Source of the DNA: Thermostichus sp047461615
GTDB taxonomy: Bacteria > Cyanobacteriota > Cyanobacteriia > Thermostichales > Thermostichaceae
Assembly: GCF_047461615.1 (NCBI RefSeq)
Contig: NZ_JANSHI010000011.1
Coordinates: forward strand, 35,478-99,477
DNA length: 64,000 bases
Direction: 5' to 3'
Shown: in pieces, positions 25,948 through 35,083 of the stretch
Numbering within the stretch: the stretch's first letter is position 1
Layout: each line of letters begins with the position of its first letter
Notes under the pieces: model-generated
The model's input: the letters and a program-made list of their open reading frames with translations, nothing else
The model's database searches: none
What the model was told of the DNA's origin: nothing
Position numbers and translations under genes: made by a program

Positions 25948-25987
25948 CGCTGGTTGGGACAGTTTTTACCATTCTAGCGAGGCAAAC

Positions 25988-26971
25988 CTACACCTCCAGC
26001 GCTAGGGGAACAGGGCTGCGGCGAGGGATCTCGTAGGTCATCCGATCCCGAGCCAGGAGGGTGTTGGGAAAAATGGCCCGGGCTTCGGCCAGCAGGTCTT
26101 CCAAAGTGATGGGGCCATCCGAGGTGTAGCGAGGGCTGAAGTGAGTGAGGATGAGGGTTTGGGCTTTGGCTTCGGCGGCCACCCGCGCAGCCATGGCAGC
26201 AGTGGAGTGCTTGGCGCGCTGGGCCAAGTCGCGATCGGCTTCGGCATAGGTGGCCTCGTGGATGACCAGATCGGCGGCGCGAGAGAGGTCAACGGCGTTG
26301 CGGCAGAAAGTCGTGTCGGTGCAGTAGGAAAACTTGCGGCCTGGAATGGGATCCCCCACGTAGTCTCGTCCGTGGAGCCAGCGGCCTTGCCAGAAGATGG
26401 ATTGCCCAGCTTTGAGCTGGCCGTAGAGGGGACCAGGTGGGATTCCATCCGCTTGGGCCTTGGCCACGTTAAAAGTGCCTGGTCGGTCCTGTTCCACCAC
26501 GCGGTAGCCAAAGGCAGGCACCCGGTGATCCAGGGGCGCGCAAAAGACCCAGTACTCCGGATCCTGGAGAATGAGACCTGTCTCTATGGTGTGAACCCGA
26601 AAGGAATAGGGGATCCGCGTCTCGCTATATCGCAGCACCGCCTTCAGATACTCTTCTAGGCCAGGGGGACCGTAGATGTCGATGTGTTGGGGGGTGCTGC
26701 CCAGGCCGCAGGAAGCCAACAGTCCCGGCAGGCCGTAGATGTGGTCCCCGTGCATGTGAGTGATGAAAATGCGGCGCAACTGGCTGGGGCGCAGCTCGTC
26801 TAAGCGCAGGAGCTGGTGTTGGGTGCCCTCGCCACAATCAAACAGCCACCATTCCGACCGCTGCGGAAACTGCACCGCCACTCCTGACACATTGCGCTGG
26901 CGGGTGGGCATGCCGGAGCTGGTACCCAGAAAGGTAACCCGGATAGCGTTAGGATCCGTCACAAGGGTCAA
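25988..26971 (-). CDS. rnz: ribonuclease Z
   Basis: RNase Z is the zinc-dependent endonuclease that removes 3' trailers from tRNA precursors lacking encoded CCA. The opening VTFLGTSSGMPTRQRNVSG, WLFDCGEGTQHQLLR and the metal motif ITHMHGDHIYGLPGLL are intact, and HEATYAEAD plus ILTHFSPRYT complete the site. Length is 327 residues. Both tRNA genes in this window lack an encoded CCA, consistent with a need for this enzyme. Confidence 0.95.
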   Translation of the reverse strand: MTLVTDPNAIRVTFLGTSSGMPTRQRNVSGVAVQFPQRSEWWLFDCGEGTQHQLLRLDELRPSQLRRIFITHMHGDHIYGLPGLLASCGLGSTPQHIDIYGPPGLEEYLKAVLRYSETRIPYSFRVHTIETGLILQDPEYWVFCAPLDHRVPAFGYRVVEQDRPGTFNVAKAQADGIPPGPLYGQLKAGQSIFWQGRWLHGRDYVGDPIPGRKFSYCTDTTFCRNAVDLSRAADLVIHEATYAEADRDLAQRAKHSTAAMAARVAAEAKAQTLILTHFSPRYTSDGPITLEDLLAEARAIFPNTLLARDRMTYEIPRRSPVPLALEV

Positions 26972-27066
26972 ACGTCGACAACGTTAAGGAACGGGATCCC
27001 TAGCTTATCAACTGTTTCTGCCTGGAAAGGATTGTTAGGATAGGGGTACGTGTCAGCTTTCCCGCC

Positions 27067-27420
27067 ATGATCACCTTGACCGATAGCGCCATCCAAGAGC
27101 TAAAGCGCCTGCGCAGCAAGTACGAGAAAGAGGGATCCCAGCCCATCTTGCGCCTGGGGGTCAAGCCCAGCGGCTGCTCTGGCCTCTCCTATGTGATGAA
27201 CTTTGAGTCTCAGGCCAACCCCGACGATCACACCTTCGACTTTGGGGATCTCCGGGTGGCGGTGGATCCCTTGAGCATGACCCTGCTCCAGGGCCTCACT
27301 GTCGACTTTTCCGAAGATCTGTTGGGGGGTGGCTTCAAATTCAAGAATCCCAATGCCGTGGCTACCTGCGGCTGCGGCACTTCCTTTGCCACTGCTGAAA
27401 CTGCTGCTGTCGGCCATTAG
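27067..27420 (+). CDS. A-type iron-sulfur cluster assembly protein (IscA/SufA)
   Basis: This small scaffold/carrier protein delivers Fe-S clusters to apoproteins. The three cluster cysteines are in GVKPSGCSGLSYVM and the C-terminal CGCGTSF. The 117-residue length is typical, with a short extension. It is convergent with the histidine-kinase gene; the stop codons are only about 6 bases apart. Confidence 0.94.
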   Translation: MITLTDSAIQELKRLRSKYEKEGSQPILRLGVKPSGCSGLSYVMNFESQANPDDHTFDFGDLRVAVDPLSMTLLQGLTVDFSEDLLGGGFKFKNPNAVATCGCGTSFATAETAAVGH

Positions 27421-27426
27421 GGGGCC

Positions 27427-28635
27427 TCAAGGATTGGATGGCACTAGACTGGGCAGGCGTAGTACAAACCAGGTCCACCCCTTTTGGCTAGTGACCTGGA
27501 TGTGGCCCCGCAGATACTCCACCCACTGCTTCACCAAAGCCAGCCCCAAACCGCTGCCCGGCTGGGTCCAGGGATCTACAGTGGGCACGCGGTAAAAGCG
27601 CTCGAAAATGTGGGGCAAGTGTTCGGGCTCAATCTGGGCAGTGTTGCCGATTCTGAGCTCCACTCCACCGGGAAAGGCTTGCACCTCTAAGCGGAGGGTT
27701 CCGCCCGGCTGGGTAAACTTGCAGGCATTTTCTAGCAGTTCCTTCAGGATCAGGGTTAGCTGCTGCGGGTAGCTGTAGAACGCTGTGGGCAATGAGGTCA
27801 GTTCCGCAGTCTCCAGCTTCAGTTGGCGGGCTTGGAGCCGTTCTCTCACCTCATCAAGCAGGTTTTTGCAGAGGCCCTGGAGATCGATAGCGGCAGCCTC
27901 AGAACTCAACTCCTTGGCTTCTAAGCCCTGCAGATCCAGCAGTCGGTTGATCAGCTCAATTTCGGCTTGGCACTCTTCCAAAGCAATACGTTGGTACTGC
28001 CGCTGCTTCTCGTTGAGGGGGGTGCGGCCCAGGAGTTCCAAGGCTAGTCTGATTTTGGTTAAGGGCGTGCGCAGCTCGTGGGAGACCGCGGCCAAAAAGT
28101 GGTCTTTGAGGCGGTTGAGCTGCTCCAAATCTGCTACCTGGCAGGCCAGTTGAGCAGTGCGCTCCTTCACCTTGGCTTCCAGTTCTTGGTTAAGCTGTTG
28201 TAGACGGCGTTGGGCCTGGCTAACTTGCAGCAAGTGGTGCAGCCGCCGCTTCAGAACTGACCAGTGGATAGGCTTAGGGATGTAGTCACTGGCTCCTGCA
28301 GCAAAAGCCTCGTTGACAAAAGCTTCGTCTTCCAAAGCGGTGACGATTAAAATCGGCATGTCAGGGTTTTGGGCATGGAGGCGGCGGCAGCACTCAAACC
28401 CATCTAGGCCCGGCATCACCGCATCCAGGAGTACTATATCTGGCTGGTAGCGGCTTGCAGCTTCTAGGCAGGCTAAGCCGCTGTCGGCTTCTAGGATGTG
28501 GTAGCCTTCTCGCTCCAGGGCGTAACGAGCCAAAAGCCGCTGGCTGGGATCATCGTCCACAATTAGGAGAAGAAGTCCCTTCTCCGCGGAAGCGGAGTTA
28601 GATCCAGCCAAGGGACTAACCTCAAGCTTCTGCAT
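27427..28635 (-). CDS. response regulator-histidine kinase (REC-HisKA-HATPase)
   Basis: This soluble two-component protein has a receiver domain first: LLLLIVDDDPSQRLLARYAL with the acidic pair, the phospho-aspartate in VLLDAVMPGLDGF, and the KP lysine in YIPKPIHW. A coiled linker follows, then the HisKA H-box HFLAAVSHELRTPLTKIRLA and the ATPase motifs ELLENACKFTQPGG and GSGLGLALVKQW. No transmembrane or sensory domain is visible, so it likely takes its input through the REC domain. The frame runs to 28758; I favour the ATG at 28635 (MQKLEVSPL). Confidence 0.88.
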   Translation of the reverse strand: MQKLEVSPLAGSNSASAEKGLLLLIVDDDPSQRLLARYALEREGYHILEADSGLACLEAASRYQPDIVLLDAVMPGLDGFECCRRLHAQNPDMPILIVTALEDEAFVNEAFAAGASDYIPKPIHWSVLKRRLHHLLQVSQAQRRLQQLNQELEAKVKERTAQLACQVADLEQLNRLKDHFLAAVSHELRTPLTKIRLALELLGRTPLNEKQRQYQRIALEECQAEIELINRLLDLQGLEAKELSSEAAAIDLQGLCKNLLDEVRERLQARQLKLETAELTSLPTAFYSYPQQLTLILKELLENACKFTQPGGTLRLEVQAFPGGVELRIGNTAQIEPEHLPHIFERFYRVPTVDPWTQPGSGLGLALVKQWVEYLRGHIQVTSQKGWTWFVLRLPSLVPSNP

Positions 28636-28915
28636 GAGCACCTGGAGAAGAAAGAGGTTTTGGCACAGCAGCCGACAGCTCGAGGATAACCCGCTGATAC
28701 TTGGCTTCCAGCCGTCGGAGAGACTTCTCAAGTGTATCTCATTTACAGAGTTGGCCAAGGGCCTTGGCCCCTAGGGTGCTGCTGCTCCTGAGGCGATGGG
28801 CCAGTGGATCCACGGTAGGGATCCCAGCGGGGCTTGGCTGGCTTGCCGGATCTCCTGCCAGGGGCTTCCGAAGGATCCGTAGGCTGGCCAAAACAACAAT
28901 TGTCACTTCTGAAGC

Positions 28916-28947
28916 AAAAAAGTTCCCCTACCCCTCTGAGGGGAGGG
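28916..28947 (-). terminator. Rho-independent terminator after the P-type ATPase gene
   Basis: On the minus strand CCCTCCCC pairs with GGGG-T-AGGG (8 bp with one bulged T, loop TCAGA), followed by GGAAC and six T (28916-28921 on the plus strand as A). It lies about 20 bases beyond the ATPase stop codon at 28969. Confidence 0.7.
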
Positions 28948-28968
28948 TAGACTCCCCGGCCTTTCTGC

Positions 28969-31752
28969 TCAAGGGGTTTGACGGGATCCCTGGCGCCAGC
29001 GGCGGTAGAGTTTTTCCAGATCTACCCAGACCATCACCACGGTGCTAAAGCCCATGCAAATGAGCAGTTCTGAAAGGGTCAACTCTTCCGTCCCGAAAAA
29101 GCTGCGCAGGAAGGGCACATAGAGCAGGGCCAACTGCAGCAGCAAAGTGGCCAACACAGCCCCCAGCAGGTAGGGATTGGAAAAGGGGTTGAGCTCGATG
29201 GTCAGCTTGTCATTGGAGCGAGCCGCCAGCGCATGGCCCATCTGAGCAATACACAGGGTGGTAAAGACCATCGTGCGCCAGTGGGGGATATGGGCTTTCA
29301 CGATGGCCATCATCAGGATCGTGGAGATGGCAAAGACCACGCCGACGCGCACCATGTAGGCTCCCAGCCCCTGGGCGAAGATGCTTTCCTTGGGGTTGAA
29401 GGGAGGGCGCTGCATCACCCCCGGCTCTGCTGGCTCCATTGCCAAAGCCAAAGCCGGCAGGCCGTCGGTTACCAAGTTCATCCACAGGATCTGCAGGGGC
29501 GTCAGCGGCACGTCCTCTAGGCCCAGGAGAGGTGTAGCCGCCACAGTCAACACCTCGCCGATGTTGCTGCCCAAGATGTATTTCACAAAACGGCGGATGT
29601 TGTTGTAGACCACCCGTCCTTCTTCAATGGCCGCCACGATGGTGGCAAAGTTGTCGTCCAAAAGCACCATGTCGCTGGCCTCTTTGCTTACATCGGTGCC
29701 GGTAATGCCCATGGCAATGCCGATATCTGCTTGGCGCAGGGCAGGGGCGTCGTTGACCCCATCCCCCGTCATGGCCACAAACTGGTTTTGTTTCTGCAGG
29801 GCCTGCACGATGCGCAGCTTGTGCTCGGGGGCCACGCGGGCATAGACGTTGACCCTTTGCACCGTCTGCAGCAGCTCCTCAAAGCTAAGGCGGGAGAGGG
29901 TGCGCCCATCAATGGCCTGGCTCTCGGAGTCGAGAATGCCCAGCTCGCGGGCAATAGCTATGGCAGTGAGTTGGTGATCGCCGGTTACCATGAGGGTGCG
30001 GATCCCGGCCTGGCGGCAGCGGGCTACGGCTTCCCGCGCTTCGGGCCGAGGGGGATCGTACATGCCCACTAAGCCTAGCCAAACCAAGTTGCGCTCGATC
30101 TCCTCGAGATTCTCCGGGATCCCCTGCAGCCGCTGGGTGGCCACCCCCAAAACCCGGATGCCCTGGGCCGCCAAACGGTTGTTGGCAGCCAGAATGGCTT
30201 GTCGATCGGCTTCTGACAGCGCCTGCCAGGTTCCACTCTTCTGGATATAGGCACACTGCTCCAGCACCAGCTCGGCAGATCCCTTGACGTAGACGCCATA
30301 GCTGCCCTCCTCTTGCACCACCACGCTCATGCGCTTGCGCTCCGAGCTAAAAGGGATCTCCTGCACCCGCGGGTGCTGCTCCTGCAAAGAGGCTTTCTGC
30401 AGATTGGCCTTGGCAGCAGCCACCAGCAGGGCGGCTTCCGTGGGATCCCCCAGGATCGACCAGGTGGGGGCAGCGCCGCGCTGGGCTGGGAGAGTGGCTT
30501 GCAACAAGGCGTCGTTGCAGAAGACCACGGCTCTGAGAAGGGCCTGCAGGTCGGGGGCGCTCTGGGGATCGATGGCCTGGCCGCCGCAGTAGAAGGATCC
30601 CTTGGGAATGTAGCCAGTGCCGCTGACGTGGTAGTGGCGGTCGGGAGTGAGGATGTCGGTGACCACCATTTTGTTTTCGGTGAGAGTGCCGGTTTTGTCG
30701 GAGCAGATGGTGGTGACGGATCCCAGCGTCTCCACGGCTGGCAGGCGGCGGATGAGGGCGTTGCGGCGCACCATGCGCTGGGTTCCAATAGCCAAGGTAA
30801 CCGTGGTTACAGCCGGCAGCCCTTCCGGCACCACCGCCACGGCCATGCTGAGGGAAGTTTCCAGCAGCGAGGTGAAAGGCGCTAGGCTTCTGGCCTGCAG
30901 CAGCCCAACGATCACCACCAGAGCCACCAAGACCAGGGATCCCGACACCAGCACATTGCCCAACTGGCTCATGCGCCGCTGCAGGGGAGTGGGCTCGTTT
31001 TCCACTGCTTGGAGCAGCTTGGCCACCTTGCCCAGCTCCGTGTTCATGCCGGTGGCAGTAACCAAGAGGATCCCTCGCCCCTGGAGCACCTCGGTGCCCA
31101 TGAAGGCCATGTTGCGCCGCTCTCCGAGCTCAGTTTCCTCGGGGAGGACACAATCGGCCTGCTTGGTAACCGGCACCGCCTCCCCCGTCAAAGCCGCCTC
31201 CCGCACCTGGAGGTTGACCGCTTCCACCAAGCGCCCGTCGGCTGGGATCTGCACCCCGGCCTCCAGCAGCACCCGATCCCCTGGCACCAACTGGTTGGCA
31301 GGGATCTCCTGCCACAGGCCGTCCCGCTGCACCCGCACGCTGGGGGAGGCCAGTTTTTTCAGGGCGGCCAGCGCCTTTTCCGCGCGGCTTTCTTGCAAGT
31401 AGCCCAGCAAGCCATTGAGACCCACCACCAGCAGAATGGCCAGGGCGTCCTTAGGAAACTCTCCCTTTTGCAGATCCAGAAGGGCTGAGATCGCCGCCAC
31501 GGCGATCAGCATCAGCAGCATGACATTGCGGAATTGGTCAAGGAAGAGCTGCCAGGCGCTGCGGCCAGGAGAGGAGATCAGCTCGTTGGGGCCGTATTCC
31601 CGCTGCCTTTGGGTAACCTGCTGGCTAGTCAGGCCACACTCGGGGTCGCTTTGCAACTTCTGGATAACAGCCGGAAGAGGCAGGCTATGCCAAACAGGGG
31701 CATCCGAATGAGGAGATCCAGCAGCTTGGATCATGGGGACACTCAGGGTCAA
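28969..31752 (-). CDS. P-type cation ATPase, type IIA (Ca2+/Mn2+, PMR1/PacL-like)
   Basis: This 927-residue membrane pump has an N-terminal cation ATPase domain, phosphorylation motif CSDKTGTLTENKM, nucleotide-domain motif MSVVVQEEG, hinge MTGDGVNDAPALRQADIGIAMG, and ten predicted helices. The M4 motif VAVVPEGLPAVTT and M6 NLVTDGLPALALAMEP carry the Ca2+/Mn2+ ligands (E; N, D). These place it in the PMR1/SERCA branch rather than Na+/K+ or proton pumps, so it probably exports Ca2+ or Mn2+. A terminator follows. It is divergent from the flavodiiron gene. Confidence 0.92.
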   Translation of the reverse strand: MTLSVPMIQAAGSPHSDAPVWHSLPLPAVIQKLQSDPECGLTSQQVTQRQREYGPNELISSPGRSAWQLFLDQFRNVMLLMLIAVAAISALLDLQKGEFPKDALAILLVVGLNGLLGYLQESRAEKALAALKKLASPSVRVQRDGLWQEIPANQLVPGDRVLLEAGVQIPADGRLVEAVNLQVREAALTGEAVPVTKQADCVLPEETELGERRNMAFMGTEVLQGRGILLVTATGMNTELGKVAKLLQAVENEPTPLQRRMSQLGNVLVSGSLVLVALVVIVGLLQARSLAPFTSLLETSLSMAVAVVPEGLPAVTTVTLAIGTQRMVRRNALIRRLPAVETLGSVTTICSDKTGTLTENKMVVTDILTPDRHYHVSGTGYIPKGSFYCGGQAIDPQSAPDLQALLRAVVFCNDALLQATLPAQRGAAPTWSILGDPTEAALLVAAAKANLQKASLQEQHPRVQEIPFSSERKRMSVVVQEEGSYGVYVKGSAELVLEQCAYIQKSGTWQALSEADRQAILAANNRLAAQGIRVLGVATQRLQGIPENLEEIERNLVWLGLVGMYDPPRPEAREAVARCRQAGIRTLMVTGDHQLTAIAIARELGILDSESQAIDGRTLSRLSFEELLQTVQRVNVYARVAPEHKLRIVQALQKQNQFVAMTGDGVNDAPALRQADIGIAMGITGTDVSKEASDMVLLDDNFATIVAAIEEGRVVYNNIRRFVKYILGSNIGEVLTVAATPLLGLEDVPLTPLQILWMNLVTDGLPALALAMEPAEPGVMQRPPFNPKESIFAQGLGAYMVRVGVVFAISTILMMAIVKAHIPHWRTMVFTTLCIAQMGHALAARSNDKLTIELNPFSNPYLLGAVLATLLLQLALLYVPFLRSFFGTEELTLSELLICMGFSTVVMVWVDLEKLYRRWRQGSRQTP

Positions 31753-31888
31753 TGGACAAATTGTACGTTAGCTGTTGTCAGCCCTCTGATCCCGCTCCAG
31801 TAGCGGGTCTTTCGAAGTTTTCCAAAGAGGATCCCAGTCTCGCTGATTTCGTGGCAAGGTGGGGACAGATGCCGCATCGGAGGCTGCT

Positions 31889-33667
31889 ATGGAGAGCAAG
31901 ACTCCTGCTCGCGATGTCCAGGTGGCCACCATTGGCCCCTCTACCCTGGTTTTTCGCTCCCGCACCTGGAATCGCCTAAAGTTTGAGCTGGAATATGCCC
32001 GGCAGCGGGGCACCACGGCTAATAGTTATCTCATCCAGGCGCGGCAGACCTTGCTCATCGATCCCCCAGGAGAATCCTTTACCGACATCTTCTTGGAGGA
32101 GCTGGCCCAACACCAGTACCTGCAGCGGCTGGACTTTATCCTACTGAGCCACGTCAACTTCAACCGCATCGCCACCCTCAAAGCGCTTCTGCCGCTGGCT
32201 CCCTATGCGGTGGTGCTCTGCTCTAAGCCCGGATCCCTCACCCTGCGAGCGGCCTTTGAAGGCATGGAATCCCCAACTCCTAGCCGTGACGAAGAGGAGG
32301 CTGCCGATTTTGGCATTGCCTACGGAACTAACCAGTCCTTTCGCCTGCGCGTGATCCGAGATGGGGATCGCCTGGATCTGGGGGAAGACCACGAGTTGCA
32401 TTTTCGCACTGTGCCCACGCCCCGCCACCCCGACGCCCTCTGCACCTACGATCCGGCCACGGGGATCCTCTTTACCGACAAGCTGTTTGGCGCTCATGTG
32501 TGCGACGATCAGGTGTTCGACGAGCATTGGCGGCAGCTCAGCGAAGACCGCCGCTACTACTTTGACTGCCTGCACCGTAGCCAAGCGCCCCAGGTGAAGG
32601 CAGCCCTGGCCAAGTTGGAAGAATTCCCCGCCCAGATCTACGCCCCTGCCCACGGCCCCCTGGTGCGCCACAGCCTGCGACGGCTGCGCTTGGATTACCA
32701 CCTGTGGTGCGAGGAGAATCCCCTGGAGCAGCGGGTAGCTCTCCTGTACACCTCCGCCTACGGGAACACCGGACTGATGGCGGTGGCTATTGCCCAAGGC
32801 TTGGAGCGGGCGGGAGTTACCGTGGAGCGGATTAACTGTGAATGGGCCACTCCTGAAGAGATTGCACAAGCCCTAGAGCGCTGCCAGGGGTTCATTATCG
32901 GATCCCCCACCTTGGCCGGCCATCCTCCAGTTCAAATCCAAACGGCCCTGGGCATCATTCTCTCTTCCGTTCCCACCACCAAGCTGGCCGGGGTCTTTGG
33001 CTCCTACGGCTGGAGCGGCGAAGCCGTGGATCTCATTGAGAGCAAGTTGCTCAATGCCGGCTTTACCCTGGGGTTTGCAACCATCCGCGCTAGGTTCAAG
33101 CCTACCCATGCAATCCTGGAAGCCTGTCAAGAGGCGGGATCCCAGTTTGCCCAAGCCTTGCGCAAGGCCAAGCGAGCCCGCACCTCCCGCCAAGGGGGTG
33201 TTGAAGCGCAGGCGGATCGGCTAGTGCAGGCCTTCAGCCGGGTAGTGGGATCCCTCTGCGTGGTTACCGCCCTGCAAGATGGGATCCCGCGCGGCTTTCT
33301 CACCTGGTCAGTGGCCCAGGCCAGCTTCAACCCCCCAGGCCTTACCCTCTCTGTGAGCAAGGAAAGCGAGGCAGAGTTGCTTACCCGTCCCCAGGTGCCC
33401 TTTGTACTCAACATTTTGCGGGAGGGCAAAAGCAGCAGCCTGCAGCGGCACTTTCAACGGCCTCAACGCCCTGGCGAAGATCGCTTTGCCGGTCTAGCCA
33501 TCGCCACTGCCGAGAATGGCTGCCCGATCCTTTTGGATGCCCTGGCTTACCTAGAGTGCCGTGTCAAAAGTTGGATGGAGTGTGGCGATCGCTACCTAGT
33601 CTATGCCGAGGCAGAGCGCGGCAAGGTGCTGGATCCCACAGGAGTTACCGCCATGCGGCGCGGGTAG
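31889..33667 (+). CDS. Flv1-like flavodiiron protein with non-canonical diiron site
   Basis: Cyanobacterial class C flavodiiron proteins reduce O2 at the photosystem I acceptor side. Domain order is beta-lactamase-like (about 25-255), flavodoxin (LLYTSAYGNTGLMAVAIAQG, about 285-435) and flavin reductase (about 450-590). The first metal motif reads SHVNFNRIA where the canonical form is HxExDH, and PRHPD replaces HxPD, so several iron ligands are lost; the later D (TDKLFG) and H (PAHGPL) remain. This matches Flv1/Flv2-type subunits that pair with a canonical Flv3/Flv4. I chose the ATG at 31889 (GGAGG five bases upstream) over the GTG at 31859. Confidence 0.9.
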   Translation: MESKTPARDVQVATIGPSTLVFRSRTWNRLKFELEYARQRGTTANSYLIQARQTLLIDPPGESFTDIFLEELAQHQYLQRLDFILLSHVNFNRIATLKALLPLAPYAVVLCSKPGSLTLRAAFEGMESPTPSRDEEEAADFGIAYGTNQSFRLRVIRDGDRLDLGEDHELHFRTVPTPRHPDALCTYDPATGILFTDKLFGAHVCDDQVFDEHWRQLSEDRRYYFDCLHRSQAPQVKAALAKLEEFPAQIYAPAHGPLVRHSLRRLRLDYHLWCEENPLEQRVALLYTSAYGNTGLMAVAIAQGLERAGVTVERINCEWATPEEIAQALERCQGFIIGSPTLAGHPPVQIQTALGIILSSVPTTKLAGVFGSYGWSGEAVDLIESKLLNAGFTLGFATIRARFKPTHAILEACQEAGSQFAQALRKAKRARTSRQGGVEAQADRLVQAFSRVVGSLCVVTALQDGIPRGFLTWSVAQASFNPPGLTLSVSKESEAELLTRPQVPFVLNILREGKSSSLQRHFQRPQRPGEDRFAGLAIATAENGCPILLDALAYLECRVKSWMECGDRYLVYAEAERGKVLDPTGVTAMRRG

Positions 33668-33726
33668 AGTAAAGTGGAACAAGTTAAGTTCTTTGCTAAG
33701 TCTTCGCTCTCACGGGAGAAGTAACC

Positions 33727-34011
33727 ATAAAAGAGATTTTTCAGAGTCTCCTAGACGCTCCTGCCCAGATTGGCGGAAAAGCTGTAGAGGCAGTCGCTAG
33801 CACTGCTGCGGTTGCTTGCCAGCTTGCCGAGACAGTTGTGAAAACTGTTGTTGATCCAGCTACCGAAGCTACGAAGAAAACCGCAGAAGCGCTTACTGAG
33901 ATCAGCAAAGAAACTTCCAAAATTGCAGAAGCCCTCATCAATGAGGATAAAGACTACAAGCCTTATGTGATTCCCATACTAAAGACTATCGCCTCGAAGA
34001 AAGTATTCTAG
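33727..34011 (+). pseudogene. small helical protein gene with ATA in place of a start codon
   Basis: An open frame of 94 codons runs from ATA at 33727 to TAG at 34009. A GGGAGAAG ribosome-binding sequence lies six bases upstream of the ATA, the right spacing for initiation, but no ATG/GTG/TTG is in frame before the middle of the gene. The product is alanine/lysine/threonine-rich and helical (VASTAAVACQLAETVVKTVV), phasin-like in texture. The N-terminus resembles that of the next gene (IGGKAVEAV compared with AAEVVGKSAGAV). Either an ATG decayed to ATA or ATA is used; decay is likelier given the broken neighbour. Confidence 0.5.
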
Positions 34012-34055
34012 GTGGGCAATCTCTGCTGGTCTCTGCTTTCAAGGAGAAAGCAATC

Positions 34056-35056
34056 ATGGAGATCGTTGGGAAAATCCTTTGGGGAGCCCCAAAGGCGGCT
34101 GCGGAGATTGCTGCCGAGGTTGTGGGAAAATCTGCAGGTGCTGTCCTTGGCACTGCTAAGGTCGTCGGTCAGGCGACTCAAGCAGTTGAGTTGCCCAAGC
34201 TGCTTTCGACCTAGGTACTGAGGTCGATCGAGGAGCAAGAGAAGTTCTTGCTGGAGCTGGCACAACTGCTCTCCATCTTACGGGAACTCTTGCTGACAGA
34301 ACCTGGAACTATCTTGTCGAAGAAGCTATCCACCACAAGCCTGAGCTGATCCCTATCGAGCCCTCCCTAGGCTGGGACGAGGCCCTGGTTTTTATCAACG
34401 GTTTTCTCAGTGAAGGCGAAACCCAACCTTGGAAAAAAAGACTATTGTGGGAAACACTCCGACGGGCTGGGTGGAAGGGATCCCTATACTACCTCTGGTG
34501 GGATGCTTCCAATCCGATGAGCTTGGCCTTATCTACCCTCAAGCTTGGCGTAGGACTGCTTGCCCACTGGGAAGCCCACAAAGCCAAAGCCAAAAAAGTG
34601 GGGCTTGACTATGGCTATCCTCTGCTCTCCTCTTTGCCGGAAAAACAGATTACGCTAATGGGGTTTTCTTTGGGAACTAGGGTAGCCTACTACATTATGT
34701 GAGGTTGGCCTAAGACCGTAGATCCGCGCCTCAAGGATATCATCCTGCCCAGTGGTGCCGTTAGAAGGCAAGCCGATAAGCAGTGGAGCCTGCATGTAGA
34801 AAATATCACTGGAAAACTGGTGAATATCTACAACGAAGACGATCTAGTTTTGGCCTACGTCTTCAAGGTTCCATCCCTCAACCGCAGCCCCTGCGGGATC
34901 AAGCCAATTAAAGAGTTTCACCCCAGAATCGAGAACCTTAATGCCACTCACTTAATTGGCTTTGTAGAGCACAGCTACAAAGCCTATCTACCTCACCTGG
35001 AGCTCCTTCTGGATCAGAAGCTGGACTGGAAAGCTCGCTGCAGTCGCCTGCGCTAG
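34056..35056 (+). pseudogene. DUF726-like alpha/beta-hydrolase gene, frameshifted and stop-interrupted
   Basis: The ATG at 34056 has an excellent ribosome-binding site (AAGGAGAAAG). The frame encodes a 52-residue helical N-terminus and stops at 34214. The sequence continues in another frame that is open from 34190, encoding DRTWNYLVEEA, WDEALVFINGFLSEGE, GWKGSLYYLWWDASN and the nucleophile elbow ITLMGFSLGTRVAYY. It then meets TGA at 34700-34702 and continues in the same frame to TAG at 35054-35056 (VNIYNEDDLVLAYVF, FVEHSYKAYL). GFSLGxR plus the later N-Y-x-x-D-x-VL is typical of the DUF726/TMCO4 hydrolase family. One frameshift in 34190-34214 and one nonsense codon inactivate it. Confidence 0.75.
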
Positions 35057-35083
35057 GTGGTTAACTGCAGCTAGCCTCTAGCC

